A stretch of DNA of 64,000 nt, taken from NCBI GenBank assembly GCA_029204225.1, contig MU832620.1, positions 1-64,000 of the forward strand, read 5' to 3'. Source of the stretch: Diphasiastrum complanatum. Lineage: Eukaryota > Streptophyta > Lycopodiopsida > Lycopodiales > Lycopodiaceae. The notes under the pieces were generated by a model that did no database searches, had not been told where the DNA came from, and saw only the letters and a list, made by a program, of their open reading frames with translations. Every line of letters starts with the position of its first letter. The stretch's first letter is position 1. The translations under genes and the position numbers were made by a program. Positions 24,592 through 36,034 of the stretch are shown here, piece after piece.

Positions 24592-25246
24592 TGTGAAAAT
24601 TGTCAACATTTCCTAGCTAGTTTGAGGCCTAAATTGGCTAAAATTGTAAATAGTTTTGGTTCTGGAGTTTTGCACGTGTGAACCAGGCCACAATGTTTTT
24701 ATTTACTGTATTTTTTCAGTATGATGAAGTGTCAAACTTCATACCCTTCAAAATGAGACCATTTTGAAGTATTTTGGTCATATAAGCCATTTTTAGCTAT
24801 TTTTCCTATATAGGGAATATCTAGGGTCAAGTACCTTCTAGAGAGAGGAGAGAGAGTCATCTTCCTCATCCATAAATAGTAGGGAAGTCGTGGAGAACAG
24901 GTTGGAGAAATATTTTGTATGCTTCATTGAGATCAATAGATCATTGTCATTGTTTCTTCCTCCATTGAGAGCATTGTTGTGTGTATTGTCTTCAAGCTAT
25001 TGTGTATGATCTTAGGTGCTTTCCAAAAGTGGTAGGCTGATGTATTATGGACTGTATAATGCTATTTTGGGCCGCACTTGATGTTTATGGAAGTTTCCAT
25101 TTGTGATAAATGCTTTTTGATCAAGTTCTTTGCATTCTAGGTAGCATAGAATGTGTTGCCAATTCCTAGCTTATGTAGTTTGGAGTGCAAGCATTCAAGC
25201 CAATGATCTTGGAGTTTAGATCCACTTAGGATCTGTATTTTTCACA
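24592..25246 (+). repeat. 5' LTR, 655 bp
   Basis: Begins TGTGAAAATTGTC and ends GTATTTTTCACA, so the termini form a short inverted pair. Nearly identical to 30,368-31,022. The transcription start should lie inside; I did not fix a TATA box. Confidence 0.95.
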
Positions 25247-25258
25247 TGGTATCAGAGC
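25247..25258 (+). other. primer-binding site (initiator tRNA-Met type)
   Basis: TGGTATCAGAGC begins directly after the 5' LTR. This is the usual plant copia site, complementary to the 3' end of initiator tRNA-Met. Confidence 0.95.
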
Positions 25259-26418
25259 TGGTTGGCTTCTATTTACAGTAAGTATTCCATTTTTGGTGAT
25301 ATTTGGATGTTTGATCAAGTTCTAGCATGATTTTGCATTGCTTTGTTGATCAAATCTTACTAACTTTTGTTTTGTGAGTTGAACTTGTGGATCAAAAGCA
25401 TATTTCAGGTCTATTGAAGATCAGAGGCTGAAAAGAAACTATTTTGTATCAGATCATAACACCTAATCATTTGTGATTGTGAGGCTTGTGCATATTCAAT
25501 ACTAACAATGTTCTTTTCAATCCTATTGTTGACAATCTCCATTCTTGGATGAACACTCTCCTTAAGTGGATGAAACTTCTCCTTAAGTGGATGACAAATG
25601 CTCTTTTGAGTGAGTTGTAATTCTCCTAAAGGCTGAGCAAAGCTCCCATTTGGATGAAAGATCCCCTTTTTTGGGTGAACATATTGTAAGCTCCATTGTG
25701 AAGAGCATATTGTAAAGATTGTCATCAATTTTGGCATAAATTTTGGTGTACTTTGTTGAGCATGTAAGTAACTCTCCTTATGTAATTTGATTGGAGCATT
25801 TGCTGGAAGGTGTTAACCATTATGCAAGTGTGTTTTCAGGTTCTTAACAGGTTGAGGAACATTCTCATGTGAAGTGATCTTAGATCTACATCTAAACACC
25901 AAGATTTGACAAGATAGTGAAGCTAGTCTTGTGATTCACTAAGTGTGCTCATTCATTCACCTCTAAATCTTGTATTTATCACTTGCTGGAGTTTATAAAC
26001 TTTTAGAAGTGTGGTTTACATGTGGTTTTACAGGTTGAATCAATATCTTAGTGTGTTGATCATATGTTGATCAAGTTTGTTCATTACTAGGTAATCTTGG
26101 CATCCTAGTTTTGGGTATTTTCTAAGAATGCAAGTAACTCTTCACACTATAACTTGATTTGGTCACTTGCTGGAAAGTTTGAGAGCTTAAGCAAGAGTGT
26201 GTTCAGGTTGGTTTGATTTTGTAATCCATTCTTAGTGTGTGCAAAGTGTTGCATGTGTTTCAATCTTCCTTTCTATGCTTGGAAACCATCTAGGTTCAAG
26301 ATAGAAGTGTTTTAGGGTCCTAAATCTTCATAGATCTCTTTATCTATCATTTGTTGAGAGAAAAGTGAGTGCTAAGTGCTTTAGGACAGAACCTAAAAGT
26401 TGAAGAAACATTAGAATC
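25259..26418 (+). other. copia 5' untranslated leader
   Basis: About 1.16 kb between primer-binding site and gag ATG without a sustained plus-strand ORF. A short array with the core aagtggatgaa occurs near 25,550-25,600 and explains the minus-strand ORF seen there. Confidence 0.7.
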
Positions 26419-29400
26419 ATGGCTTCCAATGGTGGGATCATGCTAGAGTCTAGTGAAAGGTTGAGTTCATCAAACTACTCTACTTGGAAAGTGAGGATGG
26501 AGTCCTTACTTGAGTTGAATGAACTCATGGACATAGTTGCAGAAATTGAAGAGAGACCTCTCACACTTCAAGAGCAACAAAGGTTTGATAAGAAGGCCAA
26601 AAGGGCTCTTCATATCATTAAAATGAATGTTACAAATGAACTTCTCAAGGAAGTTGGAAAGTGTCAAAGTGCAAGTGAGGCATGGAATGCCTTAAAGAAG
26701 CTCTTTGAATCAAAGTCCACATCTAGGGTATTGACCCTAAGGAGACAAATATTTTCTAGTAGGCAAAGAGAGGGTGAAAGTGCTCATGCATTTATCTTGA
26801 GAGTTAAGTCCCTAAGTGATGATTTAGCATGCATTGATGAGAACATAAAAGATGGTGAAATAGTCCAAGTTATGTTGAATGGTTTGCTAAATGAACATGC
26901 TAACCTTGTGCAAAGTTTTGCCATTCAAAGAGTCTTGCCAAGTGTGGTTGACTTGCAAGAAATCTTATTGGCTGAAGAACATAGGTTGCAATCAAAGCTT
27001 GATGGTGCATCCTTGCAAGGTGGAGGTGAAGAGGCTTTCTTCACAAAAGGCAAATTCAAGGGCAAAGGTAAAGGCAAAGGGAAATGGTCCAAAGCTGGTA
27101 ACTTTGATCATGATGATCACTCTTCCTCTTCCTCTTCTACTAAGAACAATAAGTCAAAGTTCAAGTGCTTTTATTGTGGGATAAAAGGTCATTTTGCAAA
27201 TGAATGTTATAAGAAGAAAAGAGAGCAAGGAGAGAGGCAAGGAAATCTTACAATAGATGAGGAAGAACATAACACATGTGAATCACTTGTTATGACTTCA
27301 AGTTTATTAGCCAACATAGATGATAATGATCCTTGGTGGATTGATAGTGGAGCCTCATCTCACATGACAAGACATAAGGAATACTTTACATCCTTATTGT
27401 CTTATGAGGGAGAAGGTAACATCATCTACACTGCAAATGATGGTCAATGTGACATCAAAGGCATAGGCACTATTCCTATTTCCCTTTCAACAAATAGGAA
27501 AGCAAATCTTGAAAATGTTTTGTACATTCCTTCAATCACTAAGAATTTGCTTAGTGTAAGTCAAATGATTGACAAAGGACTTGATGTGGAGTTCATTGGA
27601 GATGCATGTTTGATAAGTAAATGTGGATCCTTGATTGCTCAAGGTAGGAGGCATGGTAAACTTTTCAAGCTTGATGCATGTGTGATCTCTAATCATGAAG
27701 GATGTATGGCTAGGGAGCAATTGACAAACCAAGAAGTTTGGCACAAGAGGTTGGGCCATCCCAACTTCAAATCTTTGGAGGTAATGGCAAAGAAAGAGCT
27801 TGTTCTTGGTCTCCCTAAAAGTCTTGTTGCAAACAATAGTGTTTGTGAACATTGTGCCTTGTCCAAATCTCATAGACTTGCTTATTCTAGATCTACTTCT
27901 AGATCTAAAGAAGCTTTTCAACTTGTGCATTCTGATATTCATTCTTCTAGTACAACTAGCAATGGTGGGGCAAAGATGTATGCAACTTTCATTGATGACT
28001 TTAGTAGGTATACTTGGATCTATCTTCTTAAAAGTAAGGATGAAGTGTTTGCTGCATTTGTCAAGTTCAAGAATGAAATGGAAAACCAATTCAATACAAA
28101 GATCAAATGCTTAAGATCTGATAATGGAGGGGAATACACCTCAAATAGGTTCAAAGACTTTTGTATAGCACATGGGATTAAGAGGGAGATGTCTAGTCCT
28201 AGGACTCCACAACAGAATGGAGTGGCCGAGAGGAAGAATAGAACCCTTTGTGAATGTGCCAAGGCAATGAGACTACATGCTAATCTTGCTAAGTCTTTTT
28301 GGGGGGAAGCTTTAGCATGTGCTAACTATCTATGTAATAGATGGACAAGTGCTTCCTTGGATGGTAAAACTCCTCATGAGGTTCTTTATGGTAGAAGGCC
28401 GAGTGTCAAGCATTGTAGGATCTTTGGATGTACATGTTTTGTCAATATCACACTTGATGATAGAACTAAAGAAGATCCTTCATCAAAGAAGGGTGTGTTT
28501 GTTGGCTATAGTGAAGTAAGCAAGGCTTACAAAGTGTACATTCCTTCTACAAAGAAAGTTGTCATAAGTAGGGATGTCATCTTTCATGAAGAGAATGTTT
28601 CCAATGTTGTTGATGTTGATGTTGATGTGCCTACTAATCATCATGATGTGCAAGATGTCTTGGATGAAGATGGAGATGCCACTCCAAAGCAAACTTCAAG
28701 GAAGACTCAAAGGCAAAGGGCTAAGCCATCAAGGCTAACCTATGATGAAAAAGGAAAGCAAGTGGTGGACAACTCTAACCTTGCTTTTCTTACCTCTTTT
28801 GATGAACCAACTTGTGTAGGTGAAGCAATTCAAAAGAAGGAATGGATCCAAGCCATGGATCATGAGCATCAAGCACTCATCAAAAGCAACACATGGAGGT
28901 TGGTAAAGCTTCCAAAGGACAAGAAGGCAATTGGTTGTAAGTGGATCTTCAAGATCAAGACAAATCAAGATGGATCAATCAACAAGTACAAGGCAAGGTT
29001 GGTGGCAAAGGGGTATGCTCAAGAATATGGTATTGACTATGATGAGACCTTTGCACCCGTGGCAAAGATGGTAACTATTCGAATCCTAATCTCTCTTGCA
29101 ACTCTTTATGATTGGGATATGTGGCAAATGGATGTTACTAATGCCTTCTTGAATGGTGATCTTGAAGAAGATATTTACATGGAGCAACCCGAGGGCTATG
29201 TTTCACATGATGAGCCTAATCATGTGTGCTATCTCCAAAAGAGTTTGTATGGGCTAAAGCAAGCACCAAGGAGTTGGTATGCTAAGCTCAATTCCTTCTT
29301 ACTTTCTCAAAACTTTGTTATGAGTGAGTATGATCATTCTCTCTACTTTAGATTGAATGAAAATGATATCACTTTACTTTTGATCTATGTTGATGACATT

Positions 29401-30372
29401 ATCTTAAGTGGTGGTAACAATCTAGATATAGATGAAATCAAGATGGCACTCAAAAGAGAGTTTGAAATTCAAGATCTTGGTAAACTTCATTATATCTTAG
29501 GAATAGAGATTATTAGAACTTCTAAATCTACATTCATATGTCAAGAAAAGTATGTTAACTCTATTCTAAAAAGGTTTCATATGGAAGATTGTAAAGTTGT
29601 TTCTACTCCTATGGAATCAAATGTAAAGCTAACTACAAGAAGTAATGAAAGATCCTTCAAGGACATTACTCTCTATAGAAAGCTAATAGGATCTCTTATA
29701 TGGTTAACCATCACAAGACCTGATCTAAGCTTTGTGGTTGGTAAACTAAGTCAATTTATGCAAGATCCTAGTGAGGCTCATTGGAAGCTAGGAAAGAGAG
29801 TACTTAGATACATCTCGGGATCTAGAGATTTTGGCATCTTGTATGGAGGTACTACACCTAACCTTTGTGGATTTTCAGATTCAGATTTTGCAGGTGATCA
29901 AATGGATAGGAAGTCAACAAGTGCCTTTGCAATCTATCTTGGAGATGGAGTGGTCTCATGGCTATCAAAGAAGCAACCAACTATCTCTCTATCTTCCACC
30001 GAAGCCGAGTACAAGGCATTAACAACATGCACCAAGGAGATTCTTTGGATCAAGAGGATGTTATTGGATCTTCACTTGCTGGAACCAGAGAAGACTCCAA
30101 TCATACTTTGTGATAACCTTTCAGCCCAAAGCTTGGCAAGCAATCCTGTTTTTCATGCAAGGAGCAAGCACATTGAGATTGCTCACCATTTTGTGAGAGA
30201 TCAAGTCATTGCCAAAGAGGTGGAGCTTCAACATGTCTCTTCAAAGGAGTGTGTGGCTGATATCTTCACCAAACCATTGGGAAAGGACCTATATTTAATG
30301 CATAGATCTAATCTTGGAATGTGCTCAAAGACTATGTTGAAACTAGCATCCAATGTTGAAGAGGGAGTGTGA
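26419..30372 (+). CDS. Ty1/copia gag-pol polyprotein, 1317 aa, intact
   Basis: Domain order is that of Ty1/copia. Gag lies at residues 1-240 (NYSTWKVRMESLLELNELMD). A CCHC knuckle (CFYCGIKGHFANEC) is at about 250-263, and an aspartic protease (WWIDSGASSHMT) at about 307-318. A pre-integrase His motif (VWHKRLGHPNFKSL) is near 440. The integrase core runs at 500-610 with TFIDDFSRYTWIYL, DNGGEYTS and PQQNGVAERKN. Reverse transcriptase spans about 840-1080 with YVDDI at about 990. RNase H covers 1150-1300 with DSDFAGD and LSSTEAEYKAL, ending near ECVADIFTKPL. No stop or frameshift interrupts it. The length is normal for plant copia. The ATG is the first in a MASNGG context, matching related gag starts in this window. 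The polyprotein would act in cytoplasmic particles and then in the nucleus for integration. Confidence 0.97.
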   Translation: MASNGGIMLESSERLSSSNYSTWKVRMESLLELNELMDIVAEIEERPLTLQEQQRFDKKAKRALHIIKMNVTNELLKEVGKCQSASEAWNALKKLFESKSTSRVLTLRRQIFSSRQREGESAHAFILRVKSLSDDLACIDENIKDGEIVQVMLNGLLNEHANLVQSFAIQRVLPSVVDLQEILLAEEHRLQSKLDGASLQGGGEEAFFTKGKFKGKGKGKGKWSKAGNFDHDDHSSSSSSTKNNKSKFKCFYCGIKGHFANECYKKKREQGERQGNLTIDEEEHNTCESLVMTSSLLANIDDNDPWWIDSGASSHMTRHKEYFTSLLSYEGEGNIIYTANDGQCDIKGIGTIPISLSTNRKANLENVLYIPSITKNLLSVSQMIDKGLDVEFIGDACLISKCGSLIAQGRRHGKLFKLDACVISNHEGCMAREQLTNQEVWHKRLGHPNFKSLEVMAKKELVLGLPKSLVANNSVCEHCALSKSHRLAYSRSTSRSKEAFQLVHSDIHSSSTTSNGGAKMYATFIDDFSRYTWIYLLKSKDEVFAAFVKFKNEMENQFNTKIKCLRSDNGGEYTSNRFKDFCIAHGIKREMSSPRTPQQNGVAERKNRTLCECAKAMRLHANLAKSFWGEALACANYLCNRWTSASLDGKTPHEVLYGRRPSVKHCRIFGCTCFVNITLDDRTKEDPSSKKGVFVGYSEVSKAYKVYIPSTKKVVISRDVIFHEENVSNVVDVDVDVPTNHHDVQDVLDEDGDATPKQTSRKTQRQRAKPSRLTYDEKGKQVVDNSNLAFLTSFDEPTCVGEAIQKKEWIQAMDHEHQALIKSNTWRLVKLPKDKKAIGCKWIFKIKTNQDGSINKYKARLVAKGYAQEYGIDYDETFAPVAKMVTIRILISLATLYDWDMWQMDVTNAFLNGDLEEDIYMEQPEGYVSHDEPNHVCYLQKSLYGLKQAPRSWYAKLNSFLLSQNFVMSEYDHSLYFRLNENDITLLLIYVDDIILSGGNNLDIDEIKMALKREFEIQDLGKLHYILGIEIIRTSKSTFICQEKYVNSILKRFHMEDCKVVSTPMESNVKLTTRSNERSFKDITLYRKLIGSLIWLTITRPDLSFVVGKLSQFMQDPSEAHWKLGKRVLRYISGSRDFGILYGGTTPNLCGFSDSDFAGDQMDRKSTSAFAIYLGDGVVSWLSKKQPTISLSSTEAEYKALTTCTKEILWIKRMLLDLHLLEPEKTPIILCDNLSAQSLASNPVFHARSKHIEIAHHFVRDQVIAKEVELQHVSSKECVADIFTKPLGKDLYLMHRSNLGMCSKTMLKLASNVEEGV
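30355..30367 (+). other. polypurine tract
   Basis: gttgaagagggag immediately precedes the 3' LTR and overlaps the end of the polyprotein ORF. It is the expected priming site for plus-strand DNA synthesis. Confidence 0.85.
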
Positions 30373-31022
30373 AAATTGTCAACATTTCCTAGCTAGTTTG
30401 AGGCCTAAATTGGCTAAAATTGTAAATAGTTTTGGTTCTGGAGTTTCACACGTGTGAACCAGGCCACAATGTTTTTATTTACTATATTTTTTCAGTATGA
30501 TGAAGTGTCAAACTTCATACCCTTCAAAATGAGACCATTTTGATGTATTTTGGTCATATAAGCCATTTTTAGCTATTTTTCCTATATAGGGAATATCTAG
30601 GGTCAAGTACCTTCTAGAGAGAGGAGAGAGAGTCATCTTCCTCATCCATAAATAGTAGGGAAGTCGTGGAGAACAGGTTGGAGAAATATTTTGTATGCTT
30701 CATTGAGATCAATAGATCATTGTCATTGTTTCTTCCTCCATTGAGAGCATTGTTGTGTGTATTGTCTTCAAGCTATTGTGTATGATCTTAGGTGCTTTCC
30801 AAAAGTGGTAGGCTGATGTATTATGGACTGTATAATGCTATTTTGGGCCGCACTTGATGTTTATGGAAGTTTCCATTTGTGATAAATGCTTTTTGATCAA
30901 GTTCTTTGCATTCTAGGTAGCATAGAATGTGTTGCCAATTCCTAGCTTATGTAGTTTGGAGTGCAAGCATTCAAGCCAATGATCTTGGAGTTTAGATCCA
31001 CTTAGGATCTGTATTTTTCACA
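30368..31022 (+). repeat. 3' LTR, 655 bp
   Basis: Matches 24,592-25,246 with few substitutions (for example at the cacgtgtgaacc block near 30,450). It is followed by target duplication CTTGT. Confidence 0.95.
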
Positions 31023-31027
31023 CTTGT

Positions 31028-34000
31028 CCCCTGCAAAATCTGAATCACTAAATGCATGAAGGTTAATCACATCTCCTCTATATAGAATCCCAAAATCCAA
31101 TGTACCCGAGATGTATCTTAGAATCCTCTTAGCCTTTTTCCAATGGATATTCAATGGCTTTTGCATGGATTGGCTCAACCTACATACACTAAATCTAAGA
31201 TCTGGTCTAGTTATAGTGATCCACATTAAGGAACCTATAAGTTGCCTAAACAAAGTGATGTCCATGAAGGATCTTTCATCATCTTCATTTGGCACTTTTA
31301 CATCTTGCTCCATTGGTGTGTCAATACTTTTGCATACTTCCATCTTAAACTTCTTCAAAAGACTTTGAGCATAGTTTACTTGACTTATAAAGATAAAATC
31401 AGACCCTCTAAGTACTTCTATGCCTAAGATGAAGTGAAGAAACCCTAGATCTACCATCTTGAACTCTAAGGATAGATCTATCTTGATTTTTTCAATACCA
31501 TCAACACTATTTCCACTAATGATGATGTCATCTACATAAATGAGTAAAAGTACAATACCAACATCATCAAACTTAATGTAAAGAGTGGGATCATATTCAC
31601 TTTGAACAAAAGAAAGTGAAATAAGATAGCAATGTAGTCCGGAACTCCAAGATCTCGAGGCTTGCTCCAAGCCATAGATGCTTCTTTGGAGATGGCATAC
31701 TTTGTTCTCCATTCCATGCTTGATGAACCCTTGTGGCTACTCCATATAGATATCCTCTTCCAAAAAACCATTCAAGAAAGCATTAGAGACATCCATTTGA
31801 CATAGAATCCATCCAAAATGTGATGCAAGTGCAGTGATTAGTCTTATTGTGACCATCTTGGCCACGGGTGCAAAAGTTTCCTCATAGTCTATCCCTCTCT
31901 CTTGAGCATAACCTTTTGCAACTAATCTTGCTTTATGTTTGTTAACACTCCCATTTGAATTCAACTTAAGCTTGAAGACCCACTTGCATCCTATTACATT
32001 CCTTTGAGGTCTCTCAACAAGCAACCAAGTTTCATTCTCAATCAAGGCATCATACTCATCCAACATAGCTCTATACCATTCTTTGGAGTTCAATGCATCT
32101 TCAACATTAGACGGTTCTTCAAAACTAGATAAAGCATAAGAAGTGGATGAGATACCCTCAACTTGCTGTCCTTTGCCTTGATATGTGAGCCTTGATGGAT
32201 CCACTTTTGCCCTTGAAGATCTCCTTGGTGTGATAGGTGGGTTTGGTGCTTGCTCCTCCATGAGCTCCTCCTCAAAACCAAGATCTTGCTCCTCGGCCAT
32301 ATTCTTCTTGATTGTTGGAGCACTTGAGACTTCTTCAAGCATATGCATATGATGTTCATCAAAGATGACATCCCTTGAAACAACAAATTTGTTCAAGGAT
32401 GGGAGATAGACTTTGTAGCCCTTGCTTGAGCTTGCATATCCAAGCATGATCCCTCTTGTGGAAGATGGATCCTCCTTGGTTCTTGTTTCCAATGGCACAT
32501 GCACATAACATATACACCCAAAAACTTTCAAGTGATTAAGATTGGGTTTCTTTCCATACAACATCTCATAAAGAGTTTTGCCTTCAATTGCTTTGCAAGA
32601 CACCCTATTCATCAAGTAGTTTGCACATACAAGAGACTCACCCCAAAAGGATTTGGGCAAACAAGCATCTAATCTTAAAGCCTTAGAACATTCACATAAT
32701 GTTCTATTCCTTCTTTCAGCAACTCCATTTTGTTGAGGAGTGTAAGGACAAGAAGTCTCTTTCTTGATCCCTTCCTCCTCACAAAAGGCCTTGAACTCAT
32801 TGGAGATGAATTCTCCACCATTGTCACTTCTAAGAATCTTGATGCTATGATTATGATGCTTTTCCACAAACAACTTGAAATTTACAAAAGTATCAAATAC
32901 TTGAGACTTGAAGGAAAGTAAGAACACCGAACAATATCTTGAGTAGTCATCAATGAAGGTTAAAAACATGGATGAACTTCCATTAGATTTGGTGCTAGCA
33001 ATGTGCACATCCGAGTGTATGAGTTCAAGAGGATGAGATGACTTTGTGATGGAGTTTGGAAACACCTTCTTATGTGCCTTGGATAAGGCACAAGCTTCAC
33101 AAACCTTGTCTTCCTTCCCAATAGACCTTGGTAGGCCTAAAGCATACTCCTCCTTGATCATAGCCTCCATGGAACCCGAGTTGACATGTCCAAGTCTTTT
33201 GTGCCATAAAGTAAAGGTAGATATCTTGCTCTTCTCGGCCAACATGACAACATTAGTATCCACAAATGCATCCAGCTTATAAAGTTTGCCAAGTCTAGTG
33301 CCCTTAGCCACTATCTTACCCTTATTCTTGATGAAACATTCATTTGAAGCAAAGTCAACATTGAAACCATTGTCTACCATTTGGCCAACACTTAGTAGAT
33401 TCTTTGTTATTGTAGGAATGTACAAAACACCTTCTATGTTGATCTTTTTGGAAGACCCTAAGCAAAGGGGAATGCTACCAACTCCTTCAATCTTACAAGC
33501 TTCATCATTTGCTGTATAGATAGACTTTATAGGTCCATCATAAGATAAGAGAGAAGAGAAAAACTCCCTTTTACTAGTCATGTGTGAAGTAGCATCCGAG
33601 TCAATCCACCAAGGATCTTCTCCTTTGAAGCTTGTTGAAGAAAATATGGACATCATGAGAGAGTCCTCATGTGAACTCTCCTCCTCCTCCTCTTTGCTCA
33701 TGTTGGCTTGGCTTTGATCTTGTTTCCTCTTGAAGCATTCCGAGGCATAATTCCTCATCTTGCTACAATAGTAGCACTTCACCTTTGATTTGTCCTTCTT
33801 GACTTTGGTGGTTGATGGAGATGCCTTTGGGGGTCCTTCTTGATCCTCAAGCTTTGTAGACTTCTTGAATGTTGATCCTTTGCCTTTGGACTTGCCTTTG
33901 CCTTTGGTGAAGAGAGCTTGGTCATCTCCACCTTGGATGGAAAGCCTATCCATCCTCTCTTGCATTTGGCTCCTTCTTGATTCCTCGGCCATGAGTGTGC

Positions 34001-34541
34001 CTTGGAGTTCTTCAAGTATGGGTAGCTTACCCATAATTGCATATCCCTGAACCAAATTGTCAAATTCAAAGCTTAGTCCATTAAATATGAGTTGAACAAG
34101 CTCTTCATCCTTGATAGGGTCACCTATAAAGGCTAGCTCTTTGTTCAATTCCTTTACTCTTAGGACAAAAGTATGTGCACTCTCTCCTTTCTTTTGATAG
34201 CTTCTATAGATTTAATTCTTCAAAGCTAACATTCTAGTTTGGTTCTTGGATTCATAGACCTTTTGCAAAGTCTCCCAAGCATCTTGAGCTGAAGTGCAAT
34301 CTCCTACCTCTCTTAAGAGTTCATTTGCAACATTCATTTTTATGCAATGTAGTGCAACATTGCACCTCTTGATGTATTTGGCTTTTTCTTGAGGATGAAT
34401 AGGTTCACCCTCCTTACCATTTACAATTTCCATCAGATCTTGCATGATCATGATAGATTCCATTCTAACTTTCCATATGGAATAGTTAGTTTTGTTGAGC
34501 CTTTCATTAGTATCCAAAAGATATGCATTTATAGATGCCAT
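31028..34541 (-). pseudogene. gag-pol of the minus-strand copia (5' and middle part)
   Basis: Reads from MASINAYLLDTNERLNK at 34,541 through gag, a knuckle (CYYCSKMRNYASEC, with Arg-Asn in place of Gly-His), protease (WWIDSDATSHMT, Asp replacing the usual Gly after Ser), integrase (TFIDDYSRYCSVFLL, DNGGEFIS) and RT (YVDDIIISG at about 31,536). An in-frame TAA near 34,210 separates the first 109 residues. A TAG at 31,737 replaces a conserved Gln before PQGF. Otherwise the frame is kept. The altered protease motif and knuckle, with two stops, indicate an inactive copy. RNase H continues at 24,591 beyond the nested insertion. Confidence 0.92.
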
Positions 34542-35340
34542 CTAGTCTCCTAATCAAGGACTTGACACAAATGAAGGTTAATTCTATTGATTCGATTGAA
34601 GGTCTACCTTATCCCACTTCTTAGGGACCTGAAAAGATCAGTAATAGACTTCCTATAAAGATCTAAGAATTATCTCTAACAAAATCAAATCATAGAATAC
34701 TAGAAACAATGCACTTGCTTGATTGAAGTAGACAATACTAGTAGAATTGCCCCTCTTTCTATAAAGAACATTAAAGCTTCCAAATGATCTGATCAAGAGT
34801 GAATTTCAGCAACCTAATATACTTCCAAAATCACTTGTAAAAGATCTAAATGGAACTTAATGAGGATGCAACACAATCTACTATCCAATCACAAGCAAAA
34901 AATGATCAAAATTGATGAAAAGTTGATCTAATTTGGTGCATAAGTCAAGCAATGGTTGGACTGAACCTAAATCACTTTAGGAGGTGTCTACTACACCTTA
35001 GAACAGCCTTGAAGAGTCCCCAAAACTCTGATCTTTCCTCTCCTTGAATGCTAGAAAGCCTCCTCTATGAAATCACCTCCAAAACTCGCTTAGAAATCAA
35101 TGCTTGGAGCAACCAAAACTTGCTATCTTGGTGATGTGAATTGAATTCAACTTTGCCTCTGGTTTTAGACACCTAAACACCTGCAAATGAAGTCACACAA
35201 CACCAATATCCAATGTATTTGACTCACTTTGAGTTCTAGAATCAATAGTAGATGCTAAGATCCAATCTACACAAGATTTAGATCAAAAATTGTGATCAAA
35301 TTGAATGAAAACCAAGGATTTAGCTCATTTCAACCTTTAG
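34542..35340 (-). other. leader of the minus-strand copia
   Basis: About 0.8 kb between gag ATG and primer-binding site with no sustained ORF. A leader is expected in this position. Confidence 0.7.
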
Positions 35341-35352
35341 GCTCTGATACCA
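35341..35352 (-). other. primer-binding site of the minus-strand copia
   Basis: The plus strand shows gctctgatacca, i.e. TGGTATCAGAGC on the minus strand, directly adjoining the LTR that starts at 35,353. Confidence 0.94.
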
Positions 35353-36034
35353 TGTAAAAATTACAGCAAATAAGGATCCTAAAACACTTGAAATGATGAG
35401 GGAAACAATAGATTATGATTTCATAAGATTAGCACAAGTTGAACCATCAAAATCCATCAAAAATCTATGCTTGAACCTCACTAAATGGCCCAAATCCTTG
35501 AAGAAGGCTTCACACGTGTGAAAGTACGGCCTCCCACAGTCTGAGTACTGTACACCAGACCTACATTCAATCCTATAATCATTAGTAATCACAAGTACTC
35601 AAACAATTATGAACATAGAGAGCAATTGCACCATTATGAGAGAAAAAACATGAAATTGCTTGATTGATTTTGGTGAGATATCATCACCTATATATACATG
35701 ATCCATCACGGTTTTGGGCAGGTATGAGTAGCCCTAAACCTATCCCTAATGCTAATTTTGGTGGATCTTTCATCCCTACCAAGTTAGGATTGGAATCTTG
35801 GAGATCCCTCAACAATGCAAAAATTACCAAAAATAGCTCCTATTTTTTCTCCCTTGTATCTAAGCATAATTTGGACTCATTCCAAAGGTTCTAACACTTA
35901 GGTCTACTTGAGAACATCCTTATGAATGGAATCCTATGCTATTTGGCACGTGTGACAAGCCACATCATGACCATCTAACTATTTACAAGTCATATGACCA
36001 AAACTAGTCAAGCTAGAATTGTGAAGTTTTAACA
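35353..36034 (-). repeat. 5' LTR of the minus-strand copia
   Basis: 682 bp, TG...CA, followed by target duplication CAGTT at 36,035. The short ORF inside it (also present in the other LTR) is not a gene. Confidence 0.93.

Larger units (their letters stand above)
24592..31022 (+). mobile_element. intact young Ty1/copia element
   Basis: Two 655-bp LTRs (TGTGAAAATTG...TTTTCACA), perfect 5-bp target duplications CTTGT at 24,587-24,591 and 31,023-31,027, a tRNA-iMet-type primer-binding site, a polypurine tract and one uninterrupted gag-pol ORF. By eye the LTRs differ at only a handful of positions, so the insertion is recent. It sits inside the RNase H region of another copia element, in the opposite orientation. 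All parts needed for transposition appear to be present. Confidence 0.97.
23441..36034 (-). mobile_element. Ty1/copia element, minus strand, split by a nested copia
   Basis: Flanked by 682-bp LTRs (23,441-24,122 and 35,353-36,034), each TG...CA, with 5-bp target duplications CAGTT at 23,436-23,440 and 36,035-36,039. The primer-binding site (35,341-35,352) and the polypurine tract next to the left LTR set the orientation as minus. Without the nested 6.4-kb insertion the element is about 6.2 kb. Its gag-pol has two in-frame stops (about 34,210 and 31,738) and is split at 31,028/24,591, so it is no longer autonomous. Confidence 0.93.

Noticed and set aside
25247-25258. tRNA-like sequence at this and the other TGGTATCAGAGC sites
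   Set aside because: Only the 12-base primer-binding site is present; there is no cloverleaf, so no tRNA gene.
27532-28089. 185-codon minus-strand ORF
   Set aside because: Lies antisense to the conserved copia protease-integrase region; a mirror of that coding sequence.
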